This document shows positions 54,903-62,354 of a DNA stretch of 64,000 nucleotides, in pieces. Source of the DNA: Acidaminococcus timonensis (GTDB lineage: Bacteria; Bacillota; Negativicutes; Acidaminococcales; Acidaminococcaceae); NCBI RefSeq assembly GCF_900106585.1, contig NZ_FNWH01000006.1, forward strand, positions 310,001 through 374,000. The letters are read 5' to 3'. The notes beneath the pieces are model-generated. The model worked only from the letters and a program-made list of their open reading frames with translations, made no database searches and had not been told where the DNA came from. How positions within the stretch are numbered: the stretch's first letter is position 1; each line of letters begins with the position of its first letter. The position numbers and the translations under genes are program-made.

Positions 54903-56375
54903 ATGGATAACAAACTGAAAGTACGTTTTGCACCCAGCCCCACGGGGCCGTTCCACATCGGGGGTGCCCGGTCCGCACTGTTCAACTGGCTGCTGGCCCG
55001 CAAATACCACGGAACCATGCTGCTGCGGATCGAAGACACCGACCAGGACCGTTCCAAGCCGGAATGGGAAGAAAACATCAAAGCCGCCCTGAAATGGCTG
55101 GGGATCGACTGGGATGAAGGAGTGGATGTAGGCGGCCCCAACGGTCCGTACCATCAGATGGAACGGCTGGATATCTACAAGAAATACACCGACAAGCTGC
55201 TGGCAGAAGGCAAGGCCTATTACTGCTACTGTACGCCGGAAGAGCTGGAAAAAGAACGGGAAGAGCTGACCGCCCAGGGGAAGATGCCCCGGTACATGGG
55301 CAAATGCCGGAACCTGACTCCGGAACAGCGGGCTGCCTATGAGGCAGAAGGCCGTAAGCCTACCATCCGGTTCCGGGTGCCCGAAGGCCAGGACATTGTG
55401 GTCCACGATATGGTCCGGGGGGATGTCCATTTCGAATCCGACGGCATCGGTGATTTCGTCATCGTAAAGAGCGACGGGATCCCCACCTATAACTATGCAG
55501 TGGTCATCGATGATGCCCTGATGGGAGTCAACTGCGTGATCCGGGCGGAAGAACATCTGTCCAACACTCCGCGGCAGCTGCTGCTGTACGATGCCCTGGG
55601 CTTCGAAAAACCCAAGTTCGGCCATATTTCCCTGATCCTGGGACCGGACCACAAGAAGATGAGCAAACGGCACGGCGCCACTTCTGTGGACCAGTACCGT
55701 CAGATGGGGTACCTGCCCGATGCCATCGTGAACTTCCTGGCCCTGCTGGGCTGGGCACCCACCACGGACCAGGAAATCTTCTCCCGGGAAGAACTGATCC
55801 AGAACTTCTCCATGGACCATGTGGCCAAGAATCCGGCTGTGTTCGACATCAAGAAGCTGAACTGGCTGAATGCCCACTACATGCGCCAGCTCAGCGATGA
55901 AGACTATTTCAGCTTCGCCGTACCCTTTATGAAGGAAGCCGGCTACATGACCGGTGAAGAAACCGGCGACAGGCTGGAATGGCTGAAGAAGGTGGTGCTG
56001 ACCGCCAAGGAACAGGCTGAATTCGGCAAGGAGATCCCTGAAAAAGTGGCCCTGTACTTCTCCGATGACTTCGATTTCGAAACGCCGGAAGCGGAAGCCG
56101 TCCTGAAGGAAGAAACGGTGCCCCAGGTCATGGGTCTGTTCCTGGCCAAACTGGCTGCGGCTGAAAACCTGGACCATGCCGGCACCAAGGCCCTGTTCAA
56201 GGCCGTACAGAAGGAAACGAAACTGGGCGGCAAGAAAGTCTTCATGCCTGTCCGGGTAGCCCTGACCGGGAACCAGCATGGTCCGGAACTGGCGGAAATG
56301 ATCCCGCTGATGGGCAAGGACCGGGTGGCCAAACGCATTCGCGGCAGCCTGGCCAAAGCAGGTGTCACCCTGTAA
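54903..56375 (+). CDS. gltX: Glutamyl-tRNA synthetase
   Basis: A class I synthetase charging tRNA-Glu, and probably tRNA-Gln in organisms using the GatCAB route. The 490-residue protein has the HIGH-type motif in APSPTGPFHIGGAR (near residue 17), the KMSKRHGA motif near residue 255, and an all-helical anticodon-binding C-terminus. The start follows GGGAGGAAG by a normal gap and lies 22 bases after ispDF. Placement between ispF and cysS is the firmicute order, with cysE missing. Confidence 0.97.
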   Translation: MDNKLKVRFAPSPTGPFHIGGARSALFNWLLARKYHGTMLLRIEDTDQDRSKPEWEENIKAALKWLGIDWDEGVDVGGPNGPYHQMERLDIYKKYTDKLLAEGKAYYCYCTPEELEKEREELTAQGKMPRYMGKCRNLTPEQRAAYEAEGRKPTIRFRVPEGQDIVVHDMVRGDVHFESDGIGDFVIVKSDGIPTYNYAVVIDDALMGVNCVIRAEEHLSNTPRQLLLYDALGFEKPKFGHISLILGPDHKKMSKRHGATSVDQYRQMGYLPDAIVNFLALLGWAPTTDQEIFSREELIQNFSMDHVAKNPAVFDIKKLNWLNAHYMRQLSDEDYFSFAVPFMKEAGYMTGEETGDRLEWLKKVVLTAKEQAEFGKEIPEKVALYFSDDFDFETPEAEAVLKEETVPQVMGLFLAKLAAAENLDHAGTKALFKAVQKETKLGGKKVFMPVRVALTGNQHGPELAEMIPLMGKDRVAKRIRGSLAKAGVTL

Positions 56376-56396
56376 AGAAAAGGAAAGGAGCTTTTT

Positions 56397-57842
56397 ATGA
56401 GCATCCGTGTATATAATGATATGACCCGGCAGAAAGAGGAGTTCGTCCCTCTCCATCCGGGCAAGGTGGGAATCTATGTGTGCGGGGTCACGCCCTACAA
56501 CCATCCCCATATCGGCAACGCCCGTCCCTTTGTGGTGTGGGATGTGATCCGCCGGTTCCTGGAACACGAAGGGTACGATGTGACCTACGTGCAGAACTTC
56601 ACCGATGTGGACGACAAGATCATCAGAGCCGCCAATACGGAAGGGGTGACCTGGGATGTGATCGCCAACCGGTACATCAAGGCTTATTTCGAAGTCATGG
56701 ACAAGCTCCATGTGAAACGGGCCCATATCTATCCCCGGGTCTCTGAGCATATCCCTGACATCATCCATACGGTGCAGCAGCTCATTGACAACGGCTACGG
56801 CTATGTAGTGGATGGAGACGTATACTACCGGGTGGGAAAATTCTCCCATTACGGCGAATTGTCCGGCCGCAAGCTGGACGATATGATGGCCGGCGCCCGG
56901 GTGGAAGTGGACGAACGGAAAGAGAACCCCATGGATTTCGCCCTGTGGAAGAGCGCCAAACCGGGCGAACCTTCCTGGGACAGCCCCTGGGGCAAGGGCC
57001 GTCCGGGCTGGCACATCGAATGCTCGACCATGAGCACCAAATACCTGGGACCCACCCTGGATTTCCATGGGGGCGGCAGTGACCTGATCTTCCCACACCA
57101 TGAAAACGAAATCGCCCAGAGCGAAGGGGCAACAGGGGTCCATCCCTTTGTCCGGTACTGGGTCCACAACGGTTTCATCACCATCAACGAAGAAAAGATG
57201 TCCAAATCCCTGGGCAATTTCAAGACGGTCTATGATCTGTTGAAAGAATATGAACCGGAAACCATCCGGTACTTCATCTTGAATACCCATTACCGCAGTC
57301 CGCTGGACTTCAGCAAGGAGCGGCTGGAAGAAGCGGGCCGGAGCCTGGAACGGCTGCGGACGGCCCAGAACAACCTGCGGGAGATCCAGCAGGTGATCAC
57401 CGTAGGTCCGGATGCTGACAGCCTGGCCCTGCGGGACAAGGTGGCTGAAATGCGCAAAGGCTTCTTCAATGCCATGAGCGACGACTTCAACACCTCCCTG
57501 GCCATCAGCTTCATCTTTGCCCTGGCCAAGGAAATCAATGTATACCACAACGCCATTATGGGCGGCACCAAAAAGCCCGATGGCAAACTGGTGGAACAGA
57601 TGGAAAAAGCCTGGAAGGAAATGATCGGGGTCATCGGCATCCTGGAAAATGAACCCCAGGCCAATGCCCAGGGCGGCGCCGTCAGCAACGAGGAAGCTGA
57701 AATCGCAGCCAGGATCGAAGAACGGCAGGCAGCGCGCAAAGCCAGAGACTTTGCCAAGGCCGATGCCATCCGGGACGAACTGGCAGCCAGGGGGATCATC
57801 CTGGAGGATACGCCCCAGGGAGTGCGGTGGAAAAGAAAGTGA
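56397..57842 (+). CDS. cysS: Cysteinyl-tRNA synthetase
   Basis: A class I synthetase charging tRNA-Cys. The 481-residue protein has CGVTPYNHPHIGNARP, containing the HIGH motif and the first zinc ligand. The second zinc cluster lies in WHIECSTMS and GGGSDLIFPHHENE, and KMSKSLGN near residue 267 is followed by the C-terminal helical domain. GGAAAGGAG precedes the ATG. Its 3' end overlaps the mrnC start by 16 bases. Confidence 0.97.
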   Translation: MSIRVYNDMTRQKEEFVPLHPGKVGIYVCGVTPYNHPHIGNARPFVVWDVIRRFLEHEGYDVTYVQNFTDVDDKIIRAANTEGVTWDVIANRYIKAYFEVMDKLHVKRAHIYPRVSEHIPDIIHTVQQLIDNGYGYVVDGDVYYRVGKFSHYGELSGRKLDDMMAGARVEVDERKENPMDFALWKSAKPGEPSWDSPWGKGRPGWHIECSTMSTKYLGPTLDFHGGGSDLIFPHHENEIAQSEGATGVHPFVRYWVHNGFITINEEKMSKSLGNFKTVYDLLKEYEPETIRYFILNTHYRSPLDFSKERLEEAGRSLERLRTAQNNLREIQQVITVGPDADSLALRDKVAEMRKGFFNAMSDDFNTSLAISFIFALAKEINVYHNAIMGGTKKPDGKLVEQMEKAWKEMIGVIGILENEPQANAQGGAVSNEEAEIAARIEERQAARKARDFAKADAIRDELAARGIILEDTPQGVRWKRK

Positions 57843-58309
57843 GATTTGAACAGTATCAAAGACGACTGGACCATGTGCTGGCCTCCTGCATCGATGAAAA
57901 ACCGGTGCAGGATCCCAAACAGGTCCATCCGGTGGAACTGGCCTATATCGGGGATGTGGTGTTCAGCCTGTATGTGCGGCGCCGGCTGTTGCCGGTGAGC
58001 AGCCATGTGCAGGTGCTCCACGACCTGGCCGCCCGGATGGTCTCTGCGGTGATGCAGGCCAGGGCCATGGACGCACTGGAAGGGGATCTGACGGAGGAAG
58101 AAAGCCGGATTGCCCGCCGGGGACGGAATACCAAGAGCACGGTGCCCAAAAGCGCCAGTGTACGGGAATATCGCCAGGGAACAGCCTTTGAAGCACTGAT
58201 GGGGTACCTGTACCTCATGGACCAGAAAGAACGGCTCCACCAGCTGATGGACCGTTCTTTTGTGCTGATTCAGCAGGCCATGCTGGCGGAAAGGAACAAA
58301 AAGAAATGA
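57827..58309 (+). CDS. mrnC: Mini-ribonuclease 3
   Basis: MrnC is an RNase III catalytic domain without the double-stranded-RNA-binding domain; it matures 23S rRNA in B. subtilis. The 160-residue protein has [19 protein letters not shown] with the catalytic Asp, the [20 protein letters not shown] block and [12 protein letters not shown]. Length and order are typical. The GTG at 57827, overlapping cysS, is taken as start; a GTG four codons later is the alternative. Position after cysS matches the firmicute order. Confidence 0.93.
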   Translation: MEKKVRFEQYQRRLDHVLASCIDEKPVQDPKQVHPVELAYIGDVVFSLYVRRRLLPVSSHVQVLHDLAARMVSAVMQARAMDALEGDLTEEESRIARRGRNTKSTVPKSASVREYRQGTAFEALMGYLYLMDQKERLHQLMDRSFVLIQQAMLAERNKKK

Positions 58310-59010
58310 TGCATGTGAAACTGATCCGCTATACTCCGGATCCGGACCGTACGGTGGCCATGAGCGCCCGGCTCTGTTATTCGCCCATCGGGGCCGAAGA
58401 ACTGGAGACGAAGCTCAGCGAGAAGGAAGTGGCCAGCCTGGTGCGGCGGCTGGGCCAGATGGGGCACACCTCTACTTTCGAGCATGTAAGCTTCACCTTT
58501 GCCATCGAAGGGGTGTCCCGGGTGCTGACCCACCAGCTGGTCCGCCATCGGATCGCCTCCTACAGCCAGCAGAGCCAGCGGTATGTGAAGGAACACAATT
58601 TCGAGACCATCCTGCCGCCCACCCTTGCTGCCCGACCGGAATGCAAAAAGCAGTTCCAGGAGCTGTGCGGCAAAATCCAGGATCTGTACAACCAGTGGAC
58701 GGAAGCAGGAATCCCGGCAGAAGACGCCCGGTACATCCTGCCCAACGCCGCCGAGACCAAGATCGTGGTCACCATGAACGCCCGGAGCCTGCTGCACTTC
58801 TTCCAGCTGCGCTGCTGCGCCCGTGCCCAGTGGGAAATCCGGGCTCTGGCCTGGGAGATGCTGCGCCAGGTGAAGGAAGTGGCGCCCATCCTGTTTGAAA
58901 AGGCCGGCCCCACCTGCGAAAGCGACCGGGTCTGCCATGAAGGGAAAATGAGCTGCGGCCGGCTGGAGAAGCTGCTGGCACAGGATGCGGCCAACGCGAA
59001 GAAGGACTGA
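58306..59010 (+). CDS. thyX: FAD-dependent thymidylate synthase
   Basis: ThyX makes dTMP from dUMP using methylene-tetrahydrofolate and reduced FAD, replacing ThyA in many anaerobes. The 234-residue protein contains the ThyX motif [13 protein letters not shown] near residue 80 and the [20 protein letters not shown] segment with the substrate-activating Arg. Its ATG overlaps the mrnC stop. ThyX lies in place of rlmB of the B. subtilis order. Confidence 0.96.
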   Translation: MMHVKLIRYTPDPDRTVAMSARLCYSPIGAEELETKLSEKEVASLVRRLGQMGHTSTFEHVSFTFAIEGVSRVLTHQLVRHRIASYSQQSQRYVKEHNFETILPPTLAARPECKKQFQELCGKIQDLYNQWTEAGIPAEDARYILPNAAETKIVVTMNARSLLHFFQLRCCARAQWEIRALAWEMLRQVKEVAPILFEKAGPTCESDRVCHEGKMSCGRLEKLLAQDAANAKKD

Positions 59011-59015
59011 CTGCC

Positions 59016-59699
59016 ATGGGCTATCCATCCATTACAGAAATCCAGGAGGAGACCAAAAGCTGGGATTTCATCGACCAGCTGCCCGAACAGGTGGGCCAGT
59101 TCACCCGGAAACGGGTGGGAACCATCGACGGCCAGGTCCTGACCATCTGCCGGTATGAGGCACCGGCCCTGCGGGCCAGTCTGGACATTACCTATTCCTC
59201 GGAGACCTTTGACTACATCCTGGTCCATACCATGGGCATGAATTCCTACCGGGACATCCGGTTCATCTATAAGGAAAAGGATATCTTCGCCCGGAAGGTG
59301 CAGAGCTACCTGCCCCACATCCTGGATGCCATGGAGCATCCCAGGAAGGTGAACCTGGGAGAAATGGTGGAGGAAAAGGGCATCCTCACCTGGGACTATG
59401 GCAACCACCTGCCGGAAAAAATCGGCCCCTTCCAGCTGTACATTAAGCCCGCCGATGCCATTGAGCACATCAACGGGTCCATCATTGTGATCGACTATTC
59501 CAACTTTGTACGGAAGGACCAGCTGATCATCATGTACAACCGGCTGCGGGACGAATTTTTCGGGGAAGTGAAGATCAACTCGGTATTCCACGCCTCCATG
59601 GATTTTGACAGCAAAAACCTGAAGGAACTGGAACAGAGACTGGAAGATCACCTGGAATCCACCCTGAAGTGGGTGGACACCACGGATCATACCATTTGA
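59016..59699 (+). CDS. Hypothetical protein downstream of thyX
   Basis: I do not recognise this 227-residue protein. It is soluble-looking, with no signal peptide or membrane helix, an even mix of predicted alpha and beta, and a charged C-terminal helix (KNLKELEQRLEDHLEST). It has no cysteine cluster and no nucleotide-binding loop. It starts 5 bases after thyX and ends at a terminator, so it is the last gene of the YacL-thyX operon. Codon use matches its neighbours. Confidence 0.85.
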   Translation: MGYPSITEIQEETKSWDFIDQLPEQVGQFTRKRVGTIDGQVLTICRYEAPALRASLDITYSSETFDYILVHTMGMNSYRDIRFIYKEKDIFARKVQSYLPHILDAMEHPRKVNLGEMVEEKGILTWDYGNHLPEKIGPFQLYIKPADAIEHINGSIIVIDYSNFVRKDQLIIMYNRLRDEFFGEVKINSVFHASMDFDSKNLKELEQRLEDHLESTLKWVDTTDHTI

Positions 59700-59727
59700 A
59701 AAAGGCTGCTTTCAGGCAGCCTTTTTC
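59700..59727 (+). terminator. Rho-independent terminator of the ispDF-thyX operon
   Basis: A 10-bp stem (59700-59709 with 59716-59725), a 6-base loop and five T. Confidence 0.9.
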
Positions 59728-59740
59728 AGTGGCTGGTGGG

Positions 59741-59775
59741 TAGTGACTAGTGGGTAGTGACTAGTGACTAGTGAC
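59741..59775. repeat. Heptamer tandem repeat TAGTGAC
   Basis: Five consecutive 7-base units (TAGTGAC, TAGTGGG, then three TAGTGAC). It lies upstream of the first tRNA operon and is an approximate reverse complement of the heptamer array at 59841. Confidence 0.85.
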
Positions 59776-59840
59776 TGGTTCCCTTCGGCGTCATATCGTA
59801 CGGCCGACGACCGGTCGACCAAATGACTCAGTCCTAACCT

Positions 59841-59883
59841 TAACCACTAACCACTAACCACTAACCACTAACCACTAACCACT
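59841..59883. repeat. Heptamer tandem repeat TAACCAC
   Basis: Six perfect copies of TAACCAC plus one base, ending right at the tRNA promoter hairpin. A degenerate version of the same repeat recurs before the second tRNA operon (about 60325-60350). Confidence 0.9.
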
Positions 59884-59895
59884 GCAAAAATGTCC

Positions 59896-59924
59896 TTGAC
59901 ATTTTTGCTCTTGTATCGTATACT
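59896..59924 (+). promoter_or_regulatory. Promoter of tRNA operon 1, inside a hairpin
   Basis: Perfect TTGACA (59896-59901), a 17-base spacer and TATACT (59919-59924). The -35 box is embedded in a perfect 11-bp inverted repeat (59884-59894 with 59898-59908, loop of 3). Confidence 0.9.
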
Positions 59925-59957
59925 AACAAAGTCGGCGCTTGAAGAAGACGCCGCAAC

Positions 59958-60034
59958 GGCCCAGTAGTTCAGTTGGTTAGAATGCCGCCCTGTCACGGCG
60001 GAGATCGTCGGTTCGAGTCCGTCCTGGGTCGCCA
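59958..60034 (+). tRNA. tRNA-Asp (GTC), copy 1
   Basis: A 77-base cloverleaf with anticodon GTC in a CCGCC/GGCGG stem, a T-loop GTTCGAGTC, a 7-bp acceptor stem with one G-U, and an encoded CCA end. First gene of tRNA operon 1. Confidence 0.97.
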
Positions 60035-60036
60035 AT

Positions 60037-60112
60037 GCCTCGGTAGCTCAGTTGGTAGAGCAAAGGACTGAAAATCCTTGTGTCCGCAGTTCGATTCTGC
60101 GCTGAGGCACCA
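60037..60112 (+). tRNA. tRNA-Phe (GAA), copy 1
   Basis: A 76-base cloverleaf with anticodon GAA, discriminator A and an encoded CCA, two bases after tRNA-Asp. Confidence 0.97.
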
Positions 60113-60120
60113 TTCTTCAT

Positions 60121-60195
60121 GCGGAAGTAGCTCAGTGGTAGAGCATCACCTTGCCAAGGTGGGGGTCGCGAGTTCGAATCTCGTTTTCCGCTCCA
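60121..60195 (+). tRNA. tRNA-Gly (GCC), copy 1
   Basis: A 75-base cloverleaf with anticodon GCC, discriminator T and an encoded CCA. Confidence 0.97.
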
Positions 60196-60203
60196 TTTTT
60201 TAT

Positions 60204-60277
60204 GGCGACGTAGCCAAGCGGTAAGGCAGAGGTCTGCAAAACCTTTATCCCCAGTTCGATTCTGGGCGTCGCCTCCA
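60204..60277 (+). tRNA. tRNA-Cys (GCA), copy 1
   Basis: A 74-base cloverleaf with anticodon GCA, discriminator T and an encoded CCA. Last gene of tRNA operon 1. Confidence 0.97.
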
Positions 60278-60287
60278 AATGAAATGC

Positions 60288-60320
60288 AGGGAACTGTGAG
60301 CAATCACAGTTCCCTTTTTG
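60288..60320 (+). terminator. Rho-independent terminator of tRNA operon 1
   Basis: A perfect 12-bp stem (60288-60299 with 60304-60315), a 4-base loop and five T. Confidence 0.92.
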
Positions 60321-60361
60321 TTATCACTAACCACTAATCACCAACCACTACAAAAATGTCC

Positions 60362-60390
60362 TTGACATTTTTGCCCTCATATCGTATACT
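60362..60390 (+). promoter_or_regulatory. Promoter of tRNA operon 2, inside a hairpin
   Basis: Perfect TTGACA (60362-60367), a 17-base spacer and TATACT (60385-60390), with the same surrounding inverted repeat as operon 1. It is a near-copy of the operon 1 promoter region. Confidence 0.9.
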
Positions 60391-60429
60391 AATCAAGTCG
60401 ACAGCGCAGGAATGTGTTGTCACTGGTAT

Positions 60430-60506
60430 GGCCCAGTAGTTCAGTTGGTTAGAATGCCGCCCTGTCACGGCGGAGATCGTCGGTTCGAGTCCGTCCTGGG
60501 TCGCCA
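60430..60506 (+). tRNA. tRNA-Asp (GTC), copy 2
   Basis: Identical to copy 1 over its whole length, anticodon GTC with encoded CCA. First gene of tRNA operon 2. Confidence 0.97.
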
Positions 60507-60508
60507 AT

Positions 60509-60584
60509 GCCTCGGTAGCTCAGTTGGTAGAGCAAAGGACTGAAAATCCTTGTGTCCGCAGTTCGATTCTGCGCTGAGGCACCA
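60509..60584 (+). tRNA. tRNA-Phe (GAA), copy 2
   Basis: Identical to copy 1, anticodon GAA with encoded CCA. Confidence 0.97.
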
Positions 60585-60592
60585 TTCTTCAT

Positions 60593-60667
60593 GCGGAAGT
60601 AGCTCAGTGGTAGAGCATCACCTTGCCAAGGTGGGGGTCGCGAGTTCGAATCTCGTTTTCCGCTCCA
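60593..60667 (+). tRNA. tRNA-Gly (GCC), copy 2
   Basis: Identical to copy 1, anticodon GCC with encoded CCA. Confidence 0.97.
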
Positions 60668-60676
60668 TTTTCATAT

Positions 60677-60750
60677 GGCGACGTAGCCAAGCGGTAAGGC
60701 AGAGGTCTGCAAAACCTTTATCCCCAGTTCGATTCTGGGCGTCGCCTCCA
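60677..60750 (+). tRNA. tRNA-Cys (GCA), copy 2
   Basis: Identical to copy 1, anticodon GCA with encoded CCA. The spacer before it differs from the one in operon 1. Confidence 0.97.
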
Positions 60751-60758
60751 ATTTTTTC

Positions 60759-60847
60759 GCCGAGGTGGCGGAACTGGCAGACGCAAGGGACTTAAAATCC
60801 CTCGGAGGGTGACCTCCGTACCGGTTCGATTCCGGTCCCCGGCACCA
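60759..60847 (+). tRNA. tRNA-Leu (TAA)
   Basis: An 89-base class II tRNA with a long variable arm (GAGGGTGACCTC region), anticodon TAA and an encoded CCA. Acceptor pair 5-68 is A-C rather than a Watson-Crick pair; the other six pairs are normal. It is present only in operon 2. Confidence 0.95.
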
Positions 60848-60855
60848 GGAAATTC

Positions 60856-60888
60856 AGAGACTTCACAGGGTGTGAGGTCTCTTTTTTG
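60856..60888 (+). terminator. Rho-independent terminator of tRNA operon 2
   Basis: A 12-bp stem with one G-U (60856-60867 with 60871-60882), a GGG loop and a run of six to seven T. Confidence 0.9.
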
Positions 60889-60930
60889 TTGCCGGTGAAA
60901 GGGGAATCCCTGCGGCCCGGTGTCGGTGAT

Positions 60931-60974
60931 GGACGCAAAAATCCATTTTTGCGTCCAAATTTTTATGATAAAAT
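60931..60974 (+). promoter_or_regulatory. Inverted repeat and extended -10 promoter of the uracil permease gene
   Basis: Perfect 12-bp arms (60931-60942 and 60945-60956) are followed by A3T5. Just downstream lies an extended -10, TGaTAAAAT (60966-60974), 33 bases before the start codon. The repeat covers the -35 zone, so it may be an operator or a backup terminator for the tRNA operon. Confidence 0.6.
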
Positions 60975-61007
60975 AGAAAGGTAAAATGAATCCAAAGGAG
61001 TACTTAT

Positions 61008-62276
61008 ATGGAAGAACGACGTATCATCCAGGTAGAAGAAAAACTGCCCATTGCTGAAACCATCCCTCTGAGCCTGCAGCACCTGTTTGCCATGTTCGGT
61101 TCCACGGTGCTGGTGCCCTTCCTGCTGAAGGTGGACCCCTCCACGGCCCTGTTCATGAACGGGGTGGGGACCCTGCTGTACCTGACCATCTGCAAATGGC
61201 GGCTGCCGGCCTATCTGGGCTCCAGCTTTGCCTTCATCTCTCCGGTGCTGGCCGTGTGTGCCACGCCGGGCATGAGTTACGGGGATGCCCAGGGCGGGTT
61301 CATCGCCTTCGGGCTCTGCTTCATCCTCATCGGTCTCATGGTCAGGAAAATCGGGACGAAATGGATCGATGTGCTGTTCCCGCCGGCGGCCATGGGTTCC
61401 ATCGTGGCCATCATCGGACTGGAACTGGCACCGCTGGCCCTCAATATGAGCGGCTTCATGGATCCGGTGAAAGGGATGACCAACGCCCAGGCCATGACCA
61501 TCTCCATGGTCACCCTGATCGTCACCATCCTGGCCAACGTGGTGGGGAAGGGGTTCATCGCCATCATCCCCATCCTGATCGGTGTGGTGAGCGGCTACGT
61601 GCTCAGCTATTTCATGGGCGTGGTGGATTTTTCCCCGGTGGCCAGTGCGGCCTGGTTCTCCTTCCCTACTTTCTATAAGCCGGAATTCAATCTTTCCGCC
61701 ATCATGATGATCCTGCCGGCGTTGTTCGTGGTGCTGGCAGAACACCTGGGGCACCTGTTCGTCACCAGCGATATTGTGGGCCGCGACCTGATCAGGGATC
61801 CGGGTCTCCATCGCTCTCTGATGGCCGACGGTCTGTCCAACGTCCTGTCCGGGCTGCTGGGCTCCACCCCCAACACCACCTACGGGGAAAATATGGGGGT
61901 CATGGCCATCACCGGGGTGTACAGCACCTGGGTCATCGGCGGGGCGGCTGTCTTCGCCATCCTGTTCTCCTTCATCGGCAAGATCGCGGCCGTGATCCAC
62001 GGCATCCCCACCCCTGTGATGGGCGGTGTTTGCATTTTATTGTTCGGGTTTATTGCTGCTTCCGGGCTGCGCATGATGGTGGAACGGAAAGTGGACTTCA
62101 CCCGGCCCAAGAACCTGATCCTTACGGCTGTGACCATGATCAGCGGCCTTTCCGGTGCTGCGGTCCACCTGGGTCCCGTCCAGCTCAAAGGCATGGGCCT
62201 GGCCACCGTGGTGGCCATCATCGCCAGCCTGGCCTTCCTGATTTTCGAAAAATTGGGGCTGACAAACGAAAAATAA
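61008..62276 (+). CDS. uraA: Uracil permease (NCS2/UraA family)
   Basis: A proton-coupled uracil importer of the inner membrane. The 422-residue protein has about 14 membrane segments in two inverted halves, an N-terminal LQHLFAMFGSTVLVPFL first helix, the VVLAEHLGHL substrate motif with its Glu, and GSTPNTTYGENMGVMAITGVYS, typical of uracil rather than xanthine carriers. It supplies uracil for salvage. The leader is only about 30 bases, too short for a PyrR attenuator. Confidence 0.93.
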   Translation: MEERRIIQVEEKLPIAETIPLSLQHLFAMFGSTVLVPFLLKVDPSTALFMNGVGTLLYLTICKWRLPAYLGSSFAFISPVLAVCATPGMSYGDAQGGFIAFGLCFILIGLMVRKIGTKWIDVLFPPAAMGSIVAIIGLELAPLALNMSGFMDPVKGMTNAQAMTISMVTLIVTILANVVGKGFIAIIPILIGVVSGYVLSYFMGVVDFSPVASAAWFSFPTFYKPEFNLSAIMMILPALFVVLAEHLGHLFVTSDIVGRDLIRDPGLHRSLMADGLSNVLSGLLGSTPNTTYGENMGVMAITGVYSTWVIGGAAVFAILFSFIGKIAAVIHGIPTPVMGGVCILLFGFIAASGLRMMVERKVDFTRPKNLILTAVTMISGLSGAAVHLGPVQLKGMGLATVVAIIASLAFLIFEKLGLTNEK

Positions 62277-62288
62277 TCGGTTTTCCAA

Positions 62289-62317
62289 TTGAAAGAAACC
62301 GTAAGTTATGGTATATT
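62289..62317 (+). promoter_or_regulatory. Promoter of guaA
   Basis: TTGAAA (62289-62294), a 17-base spacer and TATATT (62312-62317) with an extended TGG. The leader is about 30 bases, so there is no room for a purine riboswitch. Confidence 0.82.
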
Positions 62318-62354
62318 GTATAAAAGTTTACAAACAAGAAAAGGGAGGAAGAGT

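Noticed and set aside
56376-56396. T-box leaders upstream of proS, gltX or cysS
   Set aside because: The gaps before these genes are 2 to 22 bases, far too short for a T-box; all are internal operon genes.
59977-60303. A 108-codon minus-strand frame across the tRNA genes
   Set aside because: It is the complement of tRNA-Phe, tRNA-Gly and tRNA-Cys; peptides of this kind (NRTGD..., SNSRPP...) are well-known false predictions from tRNA genes.
62318-62354. Purine riboswitch before guaA
   Set aside because: The leader after the promoter is only about 30 bases, and no aptamer-like pairing is seen.
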